Shown here: positions 14,076 to 21,524 of the stretch, in pieces
How the letters are laid out: each line of letters starts with the position of its first letter
How positions within the stretch are numbered: the stretch's first letter is position 1
DNA from: RBG-16-57-9 sp964529745
GTDB taxonomy: Archaea > Thermoproteota > Bathyarchaeia > TCS64
NCBI GenBank assembly: GCA_964529745.1
Contig: CAZGZR010000021.1
Span: 1 to 33,887 of the forward strand
Direction: 5' to 3'
Length of the DNA stretch: 33,887 nucleotides
The notes under the pieces: model-generated
Seen by the model: only the letters and a program-made list of their open reading frames with translations
Told to the model about the DNA's origin: nothing
The model's database searches: none
Position numbers and translations under genes: made by a program

Positions 14076-14882
14076 ATGAGTGAAGAAGAGAAGTCCGACG
14101 CCCTCGAAGAGGAAGAGAAGGAGTCCGAGGAGCCCCAAGAGGAAGCTGAGGAGGAGGCTCCAGAAGAGGCCCCCGAGGAAGAGGAGGTCCGCTACGAGGA
14201 CGCCGTGAACAACGGCGACTTCATAATGGTGGAGATGACGGGCCGCGCGGAGACAGGCGAGATCATAGAGACCACTGACGAGGAGCTAGCCCGCGAGGAA
14301 GGCATATACGAGGAGGGCAGAGCCTACGGCCCCAGACTGGTCATCGTGGGCGAAGGCTACGTTCTAAGGGGGCTCGACAAGCGGCTCCCCGGCGTGCCAT
14401 TCGACGAGGAGATCGAGATAGAGATCCCGGCGGCGGAGGCTTTCGGCGAGCGGGACCCAGAGAACGTGCAGACGATCCCGTACAGGGTGCTGCGCAGCAA
14501 GGGCGTCAACCCCGTCGTCGGAGGCGAGCTGGAGATAGACGGCAGGCGAGCCATCGTTAGGAGCGTCGGCGCGGGCAGGGTGCAGGTGGATTACAACCAT
14601 CCCCTTGCGGGCAGGAAGGTCGTCTATACGCTCAAGGTCACAGAGAACATCACAGACGACAAGAAGAAGATGGAGGCCCTCATCGGCAGAAGGTTCCTGG
14701 GCATCGACCCGGGGGAGTTCAAGCTCAGGAAGACCAAGAAGAAGGTGAGGATCGGCATCCCCGACGAGGTTTTCTTCGGCGAGAACATACAGATCGCCAA
14801 GAGGGGCGTAGCCCTGGACATCCTCCGCTACTTCGAGGGGCTAAACGAAGTAGAGTTCTACGAGACCATAAAGCGCGGCTAG
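14076..14882 (+). CDS. Long archaeal FKBP-type peptidyl-prolyl isomerase (SlyD-like)
   Basis: This 268-residue cytosolic protein joins three parts. Residues 1-45 are a very acidic Glu-rich tail. Residues ~46-190 hold the FKBP domain with an inserted flap (IF) domain, shown by GDFIMVEMTGRAETGEIIETT, VIVGEGYVLRGLDKRLPG, AFGERDPENVQTIP and VDYNHPLAGRKVVYTLKV. The last ~75 residues form the C-terminal extension of the long archaeal FKBPs. Such proteins catalyse proline isomerisation and chaperone folding through the IF domain. The acidic N-terminal tail is unusual; it may aid solubility or contact basic partners. The stop is 9 bases before the geranylgeranyl reductase start, so they may be co-transcribed. 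Confidence 0.92.
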   Translation: MSEEEKSDALEEEEKESEEPQEEAEEEAPEEAPEEEEVRYEDAVNNGDFIMVEMTGRAETGEIIETTDEELAREEGIYEEGRAYGPRLVIVGEGYVLRGLDKRLPGVPFDEEIEIEIPAAEAFGERDPENVQTIPYRVLRSKGVNPVVGGELEIDGRRAIVRSVGAGRVQVDYNHPLAGRKVVYTLKVTENITDDKKKMEALIGRRFLGIDPGEFKLRKTKKKVRIGIPDEVFFGENIQIAKRGVALDILRYFEGLNEVEFYETIKRG

Positions 14883-14891
14883 GCGGGGTCT

Positions 14892-16091
14892 TTGAAGCCC
14901 GAGGCAGCCGTTGTGGGCGCAGGCCCTGCGGGCATCCTTGCCGCCACCGCCATATCCGAGAAAGGGTACGCCGCGAAGGTCTACGAGGAGCACCCGGTCA
15001 TAGGGGAGCCCAACCACTGCGCCGGTGTGCTGAGCATCACAGGCCTCGAAGAGCTGGGGGTCGAACCATCCGACGATTTCGTGCAGAACAGGGTCTACGG
15101 TGGACGGGTATACGCGCCGGACGGGGATTTCATCGAGATTAGGGACCGGAAGCCCAAGGCTTACGTCGTCGATAGGGCTAGGTTCGACAGACACCTGGCG
15201 GTTGAGGCGGTTGACGCGGGTGTGGAGCTAGAGCTCTCCACAAGGGTTGACGGCCTGAAGTTCATCGAAGGCACCTGCATGGGCGTCACAGTGGGCGAAG
15301 ACGTGCACGAGTCATGGGTCGTGGTGGACGCAGAGGGCGCCGGCGGCAGGCTGCTCAGCCGCAGCGGGATAGAGACTGGGCAGACGGGCATCCTGACGGG
15401 ATACAACGCTGAGGTCGATGGCGTGGACGTAGACCCGGAGCTCGTAGAGGTTTGGCTTGGTAAGGAGTTCGCCGAAGGCTTCTACGCTTGGGTAATACCC
15501 ATCGACGAGGGCAAGGTAAGGTGCGGGCTGGGCACAGTCGGGGTAGATGGCTACGATCGCCTGAAGGGCTTCGTGAGGAAGAGATTTGACGCGGAGCCAC
15601 AGCGGGTCACGTCGGGCCAGATCTGCACGGGGCCGCCAGTGGACAGGACCGCGTACAGCGGGCTGTTGCTGTCTGGGGACGTCGCTGGCCAGGTGAAGGC
15701 CACCACGGGCGGAGGCGTCGTCGTTGGCGGGCTTTGCGCCAAACTGGCGGGGGAGACGGCCGCCGAAGCCCTCGGCTGCGGAGACACGTGCTGGGGGAGG
15801 CTGTCCGAGTACGAGAGGCGGTGGAGGGGCCTCTACGAGGCGGAGCTTAAGATCATGTACAAGGCGCGGCGTCTGCTGAACAAGATGCCCAACGAGAGGC
15901 TCAACAGGCTGCTAGCGGGTCTCAAGGAAGCGGGCCTTGAGGGCTTGCTCGGGGAACTCGTGTCGAGGGGCGACATGGACATGCAGGCGGGGGTCATCAG
16001 AGAGGCAGCGAGGAACCCGAGGCTGATGTACGTGGTCCTCCGCGGCGTCGGGGTGGCGGCTCTGGGAGAGCTGATCACTTTGCTGTGGTGA
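14892..16091 (+). CDS. Geranylgeranyl reductase family FAD protein
   Basis: This 399-residue flavoprotein begins with a dinucleotide-binding fold, VVGAGPAGILAATAISEKGY (about residues 7-26), then the family's Cys motif GEPNHCAGV (C43). Later come DRARFDRHLA, GFYAWVIPIDEGKVRCGLG (the substrate-side YxWxxP-like region) and LLSGDVAGQVKATTGGGVVVGG with the second FAD contact. Enzymes of this group saturate the isoprenoid chains of archaeal lipids; some act on other prenyl chains. The start TTG 14892 places the FAD motif at the expected distance. The C-terminal ~65 residues have a degenerate second copy just downstream (16129-16377). Confidence 0.9.
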   Translation: MKPEAAVVGAGPAGILAATAISEKGYAAKVYEEHPVIGEPNHCAGVLSITGLEELGVEPSDDFVQNRVYGGRVYAPDGDFIEIRDRKPKAYVVDRARFDRHLAVEAVDAGVELELSTRVDGLKFIEGTCMGVTVGEDVHESWVVVDAEGAGGRLLSRSGIETGQTGILTGYNAEVDGVDVDPELVEVWLGKEFAEGFYAWVIPIDEGKVRCGLGTVGVDGYDRLKGFVRKRFDAEPQRVTSGQICTGPPVDRTAYSGLLLSGDVAGQVKATTGGGVVVGGLCAKLAGETAAEALGCGDTCWGRLSEYERRWRGLYEAELKIMYKARRLLNKMPNERLNRLLAGLKEAGLEGLLGELVSRGDMDMQAGVIREAARNPRLMYVVLRGVGVAALGELITLLW

Positions 16092-16128
16092 TGGCTTTGG
16101 ATGCCGGTCATACCGGGGCTCATACGCG

Positions 16129-16377
16129 TTGAACACCTTAAGCGATGACCTTCTCGTTAGGCTGTATGAGGTGTTCAGGGATGAGAGGGTTCAAGGCCGC
16201 TTACGGCGGCTAGTCGAGGCTGGCGACATGGACATGCAGGCAGGCGTCATGGAGAGGCGTTGACTGACTCCTTGGATACTCGCAGCATTGGTCAGATGCG
16301 TCGGCCGAGTAGCCGTCGGTGAGTTAACGAGCGTATTTAAGAAACAAGCCTATGATTCGGGTCTTATCTGTTTCTAG
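16129..16377 (+). pseudogene. Decayed copy of the geranylgeranyl reductase C-terminus
   Basis: The frame from TTG 16129 encodes 44 residues ending LVEAGDMDMQAGVMERR, then an in-frame TGA (16261-16263), then continues as LTPWILAALVRCVGRVAVGE to a TAG at 16375. This lines up without gaps with the last ~67 residues of the reductase just upstream: LVSRGDMDMQAGVIRE, then LRGVGVAALGELITLL. By hand about a third of positions are identical, with GDMDMQAGV unchanged. The TGA replaces one residue of the alignment. It looks like the remnant of a tandem duplication or a deleted second reductase. The first 44 codons could still be a short gene. This fills most of the 315 bases between the reductase and the next gene. 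Confidence 0.65.
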
Positions 16378-16380
16378 TTT

Positions 16381-16392
16381 AATAAAAAATGG
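16381..16392 (-). terminator. T-run terminator after the DUF4097-like gene
   Basis: On the minus strand the sequence after the stop reads CCCCATTTTTTATTAAAC, a T6 tract suited to archaeal termination. Confidence 0.4.
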
Positions 16393-16406
16393 GGAGGGGT
16401 GCGTGT

Positions 16407-17489
16407 TTATCTTAGGTTTATCCAGGCATTCGATGTGCTGGCTCTGATGGTCACCTGCACCTGCTTCGAGTGCATGTCCTCCGTCTCGGCTATCTTGACC
16501 GTCTTCGTATTTGAGCTGTAATCCATGTCCGGGAGCCCAACGTTGATCCCTCCGTTGCTTGTGGAAAGGTTCACCGCGTAGCCCATAGTGGTCGAGCCGG
16601 GTACTTCCAGCGTTATCCCGGCGTTGCTCGTGGATATTCTCACCCCGCCGGACCGGCTGCACGGTAACCTTAGGTTGACCGGGCCGTTGCTTGTGTAGAC
16701 TGCTATCTGGGGGGCGTCGACGTCCCCCGATACGGGGCCGTTGCTGGACACGCCGTCGACGTAGTCGGCTTTCACGTCGCTGAAGACCAGCGGCCCGTTG
16801 GATGTCCTCAACTCCAGGCGGCCGCCTCTGAGGTCTTTCAATGTTATCGCCCCGTTGCTTGTTCTGAGGTCTGTGTCCACCTCCACGTCTCTCGGCAGGA
16901 ATACCTTGATCTGGATACTGTATAGGCTCGTCCTCGTAGCGGGGACGTTGTGTGTCAGCTTCAGCTTCTGCTCTCCGAGGATGGTCTGATCCTCAAGCTT
17001 GAGCGTCAGCGTCCGCAGGTTCTCCTCCGCGTCACCGGTGTTCGCTCCCTTTGCCTTGACGTATGCCTCCACCTTGTACCCGTCTCCGCTCCACGTCTGT
17101 ACCTCTATGGGTCCGTTGAAGCTCTCCACCACCACTCCTATGATCTCGTCGTCGACTTCGCCGGTGAAAGTCTTCGTCTCGTCGGCCAGATAGCTACCCA
17201 TGGGGGAAGCTGACGAAGCTATTCCAACCACCAGGTTGAAGCCGTTCGTCACAGCCAGGGACAGGATGAGCCCAACCATCAGGCTCCTCAAAAGTTTGTC
17301 GACGTGAGGCACTGGGCTGCTCCTGGAAAGCATGGTGGAGCCTATCATCGCGGCTCCCGCGAAGACGAGTATCCACGGGAACACATTCCAAGACACCATG
17401 TGCCTGGTGAATACGATCCATCCCACCCCGGCTCCTATGAGGAACCCGCCTACCCCGAGGCCTTTCGGTTCAACTCCTTCGTTAATCAT
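16407..17489 (-). CDS. Membrane-anchored DUF4097-like beta-repeat protein
   Basis: This 360-residue protein has two parts. The first ~100 residues contain hydrophobic segments (GVGGFLIGAGVGWIVF, VFPWILVFAGAAMIG and SLMVGLILSLAVTNGFNLVV). The rest is a parallel-beta-helix-like domain with repeated TSNG elements: LRTSNGAI, LRTSNGPL, VSSNGPVS, YTSNGPVN, STSNAGI, STSNGGI and STSNAWI, about 20-25 residues apart. That repeat is typical of the DUF4097 group, often paired with DUF5668-type membrane domains; some homologues are linked to envelope stress. The beta domain is probably outside the membrane. It overlaps the 83-residue gene upstream by 8 bases, so the two form an operon divergent from a FilR1-type regulator. 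Function unknown. Confidence 0.8.
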   Translation of the reverse strand: MINEGVEPKGLGVGGFLIGAGVGWIVFTRHMVSWNVFPWILVFAGAAMIGSTMLSRSSPVPHVDKLLRSLMVGLILSLAVTNGFNLVVGIASSASPMGSYLADETKTFTGEVDDEIIGVVVESFNGPIEVQTWSGDGYKVEAYVKAKGANTGDAEENLRTLTLKLEDQTILGEQKLKLTHNVPATRTSLYSIQIKVFLPRDVEVDTDLRTSNGAITLKDLRGGRLELRTSNGPLVFSDVKADYVDGVSSNGPVSGDVDAPQIAVYTSNGPVNLRLPCSRSGGVRISTSNAGITLEVPGSTTMGYAVNLSTSNGGINVGLPDMDYSSNTKTVKIAETEDMHSKQVQVTIRASTSNAWINLR

Positions 17490-17733
17490 CTCTTTTTTTC
17501 ACCTCCTTTTTCCTGATAATTTCCCTCATCTCTTTAGATGTGAGGTCTAACCGTAGGGTCCCGTGTTCACCCTCCACGACGAGGACCGCGTCATCGACCA
17601 ACTCGAGGCTCTTTAATCCCCCTAGGACGCCCTCCACGAGGACGCCCCTGCCTTTCCCGTTCAGGGCTAGGTTCTTGATGTGGTCCTGAGACTCGACCTC
17701 TATCGAGAAGCCGTGCTGGGTTTTTCCCTTCAA
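17482..17733 (-). CDS. Small partner protein of the DUF4097-like gene
   Basis: This 83-residue protein has alternating hydrophobic residues in its middle (LALNGKGRGVLVEGVLGGLKSLELVDDAVLVVEG), then LRLDLTSKEMREIIRKKEVKKRDD, ending in a charged helix. The beta-rich centre looks like one or two turns of the same kind of beta repeat as its neighbour. No membrane segment. The start is probably TTG 17731-17733. Its last codons overlap the start of the DUF4097-like gene, pointing to coupled translation and a shared job. I do not recognise a family. Confidence 0.65.
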   Translation of the reverse strand: MKGKTQHGFSIEVESQDHIKNLALNGKGRGVLVEGVLGGLKSLELVDDAVLVVEGEHGTLRLDLTSKEMREIIRKKEVKKRDD

Positions 17734-17790
17734 TTTCCTCGCGACAAAGAACCCATATGCATGGAATAAGCACTGCTAAACAAAGATGAT

Positions 17791-17802
17791 GATTTTTTAA
17801 TA
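17791..17802 (+). promoter_or_regulatory. TATA-like promoter of the FilR1-type regulator
   Basis: GATTTTTTAATACC lies about 30-38 nt before ATG 17829, giving a short leader. The region (17734-17828) is shared with the divergent 83-residue gene. Confidence 0.5.
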
Positions 17803-17828
17803 CCATTGATGCGAACTCATAACCGCTG

Positions 17829-18860
17829 ATGACCGCCTTGGAAAATTTATGTGACCTCTATTTCGAGTTCTCTAACGAGGACAGGCTGAGGATACTGTAT
17901 CTGCTTAAGAAGGAGCCCATGAAGCTTACCGGGGTTGCTGGTAAGATAGGGTTTTCCAACCAGGAGTGCAGCAGACACCTGTCGAGGCTCGTCGACGTCG
18001 GGCTAGTCGAGAAGAACGTGGACGGCTCCTACGTTTTGACGGAGTTCGGTAGCCTCGTGCTTCAGATGCAGCCTCCGCTGAGGTTCATCACAGAGAACAA
18101 GGCATACTTCACCTCCCACACCCTGTCGGGCGTCCCGGGGACGCTCCTTTGCAGGTTAGGGGAGCTTGGAGATGTCACGGTCGTGGACAGCCTTACACTG
18201 GCCCAGTTCATGATAGGTAAGATCATCAGGGAGTCTGAGGAGCAGCTATACGAGACCTCGGACCAGTACATGGTGAGCACCTTCCACGACAGAAGCGAGG
18301 CACTGCGGAGGGGGGTGAGGCTTAGGACTCTGGACACCGCGGATATGGTTCTGCCGAGTCAAGTACGGGAGTGGTACAGGTCAAAGCCGGAGTACACGTC
18401 CCCTGGAAACGAGGCCAGGGGCAGAGGGCAGGTACAGGAGAGGATCACCGAAGGCTCCGGCTTCATACTACACATGTCCGAGAAGGAGGCCTTCCTGGCG
18501 TTCCCGCTGGTAGGCGGAGGCTACGACTATCAAGGTTTCGCCTCTGAGGGGGAGACGTTCAGGGGATGGTGCCTCGAATTGTTCGAGCATAGCTGGAGAA
18601 AAGCTGAGACGCGGGTGAAAGCAATAAGGGATCTGTTCTTTTGGGTGAGAGAGAACAGGGAGGCGGCGAAAGGCTTCCTCGGGTTCGCTGAAGGTGAGCA
18701 GATACCGGATGATGTCGCGTCGAAGCTCGCGGAGAAAAGCCTCATCAAAGATAGAGATTTGACGGTGATGGGTGAGGTGGTTTACAGGATCTTGGCGAAG
18801 AAGGTGAAGCCCAGCGCGATAGACTTCGACCGATACTGGGATTACCTATACGACGAATAG
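17829..18860 (+). CDS. Winged-helix regulator with FilR1-type (DUF1724) domain
   Basis: This 343-residue cytosolic protein starts with an ArsR/MarR-like winged helix: EDRLRILYLLKKEPMKLTGVAGKIGFSNQECSRHLSRLVDVGLVEKN (about 17-63). It continues with the middle and C-terminal domains of the archaeal FilR1/DUF1724 regulators: VPGTLLCRLGELGDVTVVDSL, then MVSTFHDRSEALRRGVRLRTLD and a C-terminal wing with AFPLVGGGYDYQGFASEGETF. FilR1 in Methanothrix was described as a quorum-sensing-linked regulator; ligands of most homologues are unknown. It is divergent from the DUF4097 operon and may control it; the ATG is 95 bases from the neighbour's start. Confidence 0.85.
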   Translation: MTALENLCDLYFEFSNEDRLRILYLLKKEPMKLTGVAGKIGFSNQECSRHLSRLVDVGLVEKNVDGSYVLTEFGSLVLQMQPPLRFITENKAYFTSHTLSGVPGTLLCRLGELGDVTVVDSLTLAQFMIGKIIRESEEQLYETSDQYMVSTFHDRSEALRRGVRLRTLDTADMVLPSQVREWYRSKPEYTSPGNEARGRGQVQERITEGSGFILHMSEKEAFLAFPLVGGGYDYQGFASEGETFRGWCLELFEHSWRKAETRVKAIRDLFFWVRENREAAKGFLGFAEGEQIPDDVASKLAEKSLIKDRDLTVMGEVVYRILAKKVKPSAIDFDRYWDYLYDE

Positions 18861-18926
18861 GTTTACATCTCCATCATCGTGGATTAATTACGAACGGGTG
18901 AGGCGGAACAGGGGAGGAAGTCAGGC

Positions 18927-19079
18927 GTGAAGTACCCGAGGATATTTGAACGATACAGAGGCTTCGACATCTGGTTCGACCCTAGGAGGGGTGTATATTA
19001 CGCGTCTCACTGTGAGCACACGAAGAGGTCGGCTTCCATCGCCGAGGTCAGGAGATGGCTGGACGAGCACAAAAGATAG
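18927..19079 (+). CDS. Hypothetical 50-residue protein
   Basis: From GTG 18927 a 50-residue protein begins KYPRIFERYRGFDIWFDPRR, then RGVYYASHCEHTKRSASIAEVRRWLDEHKR. GGGAGGAA at 18912-18919 is a strong Shine-Dalgarno 7-8 nt upstream, which makes it a believable gene although short. It looks like a compact beta-beta-alpha module (two aromatic strands, a loop with Cys and His, then a helix). It follows the FilR1-type regulator by 66 bases and may be in its transcript. No family recognised. Confidence 0.6.
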   Translation: MKYPRIFERYRGFDIWFDPRRGVYYASHCEHTKRSASIAEVRRWLDEHKR

Positions 19080-19160
19080 AGAATGGATACTCCACAACTT
19101 TTTACGTAAGGTTTACTCCTTCATTCTCTCTTATGATATGTTTCGTAATTCACAGTCTAT

Positions 19161-19222
19161 TTTCTTTTAACCAGATTGAACCCTAGGGAAAGTCATTCTT
19201 TCTGCATTGTTTCTTTTAACCA
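19161..19222. repeat. Direct repeat pair TTTCTTTTAACCA
   Basis: The 13-mer TTTCTTTTAACCA occurs at 19161-19173 and again at 19210-19222, a spacing of 49 bases, in the AT-rich gap between the 50-residue gene and the response regulator gene. It could be a regulatory site or T-rich terminator sequence. Confidence 0.45.
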
Positions 19223-19265
19223 TATTTAAGACAGTTTTCTATATCTACGTTCTTTATCTCAGATA

Positions 19266-19325
19266 TGGAACGATAGTTCCAAATCATTCCATGAGGTTCT
19301 TTTTATTTTCATCAAATAATATATA
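19266..19325 (+). promoter_or_regulatory. Promoter and possible operator of the response regulator
   Basis: TGGAAC-GATA-GTTCCA (19266-19281) is a perfect 6-bp inverted repeat. About 35 bases later AATAATATATAC (19315-19325 region) is a good TATA element, 30-40 nt before the TTG start. The inverted repeat is at a place where an activator could bind. Confidence 0.4.
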
Positions 19326-19353
19326 CTCTGATTAAGCTAGTGGGGGGGGCTAG

Positions 19354-19806
19354 TTGGTAAAGATATTTCATTTAGACGATGAATCGTTTTACCTTGAACT
19401 CACGAGGGAGATCATGATGGCGTACGACGGGGACATAGAGATAGAGACCTCGACGTCCCCTGCGGAGGCCGTGGAGCGTGTGAAGGCAACCGAGCCTGAC
19501 TGTGTTCTCTCCGACTACAGGATGCCGGGGATGGACGGCATAGAGTTCACGAGGCGGCTGCGGGAGCACTCGGAGGTGCCGGTGATACTGTACACCCATT
19601 ACTCGGACGAGGAAGTGGCGAGGGAGGCGTTCAAGGCGGGCGTTAACGACTACGTGGGGAAGGCCAACGACGCCGAGCACTTCATCGTGTTGTTGAAGAG
19701 AATAAGAAACGTGGTCGATATGCATAGGATGGAACTGGAGATAAGGAGACGCGAGCACCCGAAGCCACAGCGAAAGATTAACCGATCCATGCTCCATAAA
19801 GTATGA
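19354..19806 (+). CDS. Orphan response regulator (receiver domain only)
   Basis: This 150-residue cytosolic protein is a CheY-like receiver. Acidic Asp pair in HLDDES (about 8-9), the phosphorylated Asp in LSDYRMPGMDG (about 54), Thr in YTHYS (about 81) and Lys in YVGKAND (about 104) are all present. After ~125 residues comes only a basic tail (EIRRREHPKPQRKINRSMLHK); no DNA-binding output domain is present. It may signal by protein contact, or the tail may bind nucleic acid. No histidine kinase is in the window. The start is TTG 19354 after a G-rich ribosome binding site (19342-19349). Confidence 0.9.
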   Translation: MVKIFHLDDESFYLELTREIMMAYDGDIEIETSTSPAEAVERVKATEPDCVLSDYRMPGMDGIEFTRRLREHSEVPVILYTHYSDEEVAREAFKAGVNDYVGKANDAEHFIVLLKRIRNVVDMHRMELEIRRREHPKPQRKINRSMLHKV

Positions 19807-19831
19807 AAAACGTTTCCCCGTTTCTCACTCC

Positions 19832-19972
19832 ATGAGCGCCGAGGCGACCATCGAGACGGTAGAGGCGGAGGCAGGGACGCCTAAGGAGGGCTTCATTCGC
19901 TGTCCAAAGTGCGGTTACGAGATCCCGGACAACCTCATGGTTTGTTGGAAGTGTGGAGCTATACTGAAGTAA
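19832..19972 (+). CDS. Zinc-ribbon microprotein, 46 residues
   Basis: From ATG 19832: an acidic, flexible start (SAEATIETVEAEAGTPKEG) followed by one zinc ribbon, RCPKCGYEIPDN then VCWKCGAILK. The protein lies 25 bases after the response regulator stop on the same strand, so it may share its transcript. Function unknown; such single-ribbon proteins often act as subunits or binding adapters. Confidence 0.7.
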   Translation: MSAEATIETVEAEAGTPKEGFIRCPKCGYEIPDNLMVCWKCGAILK

Positions 19973-20040
19973 AAATCTGAACACGTTTCATTTCTCACCA
20001 AGCCATCCGCTGACATAATCGTTACGAGGAAAAAGGCCTT

Positions 20041-21222
20041 TCACTTCAGGAGGTAGATGAAGGGAATGCTCAGAAGTAGGATTATCCCTGCACCGGTGAA
20101 AGGGGTCACGGGGCCCAGCGCTCCGTAGAGGTAGCCACCTATCAACGGGCCTACCGCTGAGCCCAGTCGCACGCCGGCCATATTTAAGCCGAAGGCTGAA
20201 CCCTTATGCTCATCAGGGAAGACCTCTGACACTATGGCGAGGGTTGCTGGGCCCATCATGCTCAGCAGCCCCCTAGAGAGCACATATATCAGCAGATACA
20301 TGTACCAGCCTTCCACGATCCCCCACAGCCCGTAGATAAACGGGATGGGCAGCAACAGCAGCATGATGAGCCTCCTCTTGCTGTATCTATCCGCGAGCAG
20401 CCCCCCGGGTACCTGTATGAAGACCCCAATAATATTGGCCGCCGTGAAGAACAGGCCTATGACGGTGGCGGAGAGGCTAAGCTGGTTGTTCAGGAAGAGG
20501 GGCAACATGGTGCCGACCATGGACTGAGCCGAGTTCTTCAAAAACCCGAACATGAAATACAGGAAGGCTGCTAGTAGCCGGGTCTCAACGATTCCGGTGC
20601 GGGGAGTGTCAGGCTTCTGTTGGTTGGTCTTTCTTGGGGGTCTTTCATCTAGCTTCAGAGCCGGGATGAGGCTTAAGAAGAAGGCGGCTGAGGCGGCCAG
20701 CAGAGGCACCTGCCAACCCATGTTCTCCGCCAGGTACCCGCTTACTGGCGGCGCCACGGTTCCGCCTATGGACCAGTCCAGGCTCATGAGGCTGAAGACG
20801 GTGGCCTCGGTCGCTGGCGTCGAGGTCGACGATATGAGGGTCATCCTCGCCGGTCCGACGAAAGCGTCTGCTATCCCGTGGAAGACGTATAGAAAGGCAA
20901 CGGTCCTCCAGTTCTTCGCCAAGGCTATGAAGAGGGTGGACACGGCCCAAAGTAATATCCCTAACAGAAGCATCTTCTTCTCCCCCACTCTGTCTATTAT
21001 GTAGCCTGACGGTAACATGAGCGCCGTCCCGGCGACGCTTGAAAGAGATATGACTAGGCTGATCTCGATTTCCGACGTGCCGAGGCTCTTTAGATAAACT
21101 GGGAAGAGGGGTTGGATGAGTTGAAGGGCTACGACGGCCACGAGACCCATGGCAAAAAGCAGAAGCAGGTTTCTTTCCAGTCTGCTGAAGGAACCTATTT
21201 TATCGATTGCCCTCTTAAGCAT
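20041..21222 (-). CDS. Major facilitator superfamily transporter
   Basis: This 393-residue integral membrane protein has about 12 hydrophobic segments. Two MFS motif A loops are visible: GYIIDRVGEKKMLLLG (after helix 2) and GGLLADRYSKRRLIML (after helix 8). It probably exports or imports a small molecule using a proton or ion gradient; the drug-efflux-like motif pattern does not fix the substrate. It starts at ATG 21220-21222 with a TATA-like element (TTAAATATAAAA) about 20-30 nt upstream, so the leader is very short. It does not overlap the adjacent zinc-ribbon genes. Confidence 0.88.
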   Translation of the reverse strand: MLKRAIDKIGSFSRLERNLLLLFAMGLVAVVALQLIQPLFPVYLKSLGTSEIEISLVISLSSVAGTALMLPSGYIIDRVGEKKMLLLGILLWAVSTLFIALAKNWRTVAFLYVFHGIADAFVGPARMTLISSTSTPATEATVFSLMSLDWSIGGTVAPPVSGYLAENMGWQVPLLAASAAFFLSLIPALKLDERPPRKTNQQKPDTPRTGIVETRLLAAFLYFMFGFLKNSAQSMVGTMLPLFLNNQLSLSATVIGLFFTAANIIGVFIQVPGGLLADRYSKRRLIMLLLLPIPFIYGLWGIVEGWYMYLLIYVLSRGLLSMMGPATLAIVSEVFPDEHKGSAFGLNMAGVRLGSAVGPLIGGYLYGALGPVTPFTGAGIILLLSIPFIYLLK

Positions 21223-21369
21223 CGCTGTGATATGTTTATTTTTATATTTAAGGTAGGTATATTGTTTTCATTTGTTTCTTCGATAAACATATCAGATATT
21301 TAGTCTTGAACGAAATATAGATACCATAAAATAATTATCAATCCACGCTTCTATTTTCCGCCGATATGT

Positions 21370-21501
21370 TTATTGCAGGATGGCTGTTTCTTCGGCAGGC
21401 ATGCTTTCGAGCCTTATCTGCTCTTGACACTCTGGGCATCTCACACCTAGGCCGCGTTTCCAAGTGAACTCCGTCCCGCATCTCTTGCATCTGTATTTCA
21501 T
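21370..21501 (-). CDS. Zinc-ribbon microprotein, 43 residues
   Basis: From the ATG at 21499-21501: KYRCKRCGTEFTWKRGL then RCPECQEQIRLESMPAEE, ending ILQ. One four-cysteine zinc ribbon fills most of the protein. GAGGGGT sits a few bases upstream of the ATG. It follows the 86-residue zinc-finger gene by 23 bases, so the two are probably one operon. Function unknown. Confidence 0.7.
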   Translation of the reverse strand: MKYRCKRCGTEFTWKRGLGVRCPECQEQIRLESMPAEETAILQ

Positions 21502-21524
21502 CTCGACCCCTCTTCTACTCGTGT

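Noticed and set aside
16261..16263. In-frame TGA in the reductase remnant as a selenocysteine codon
   Set aside because: No selenoprotein family is involved, the aligned residue is Ala, and no SECIS-like element is apparent. A nonsense mutation explains it better.
18946..19170. 74-codon plus-strand frame overlapping the 50-residue gene
   Set aside because: It lacks a ribosome binding site and runs into AT-rich non-coding DNA, whereas the overlapping frame from GTG 18927 has a strong one.
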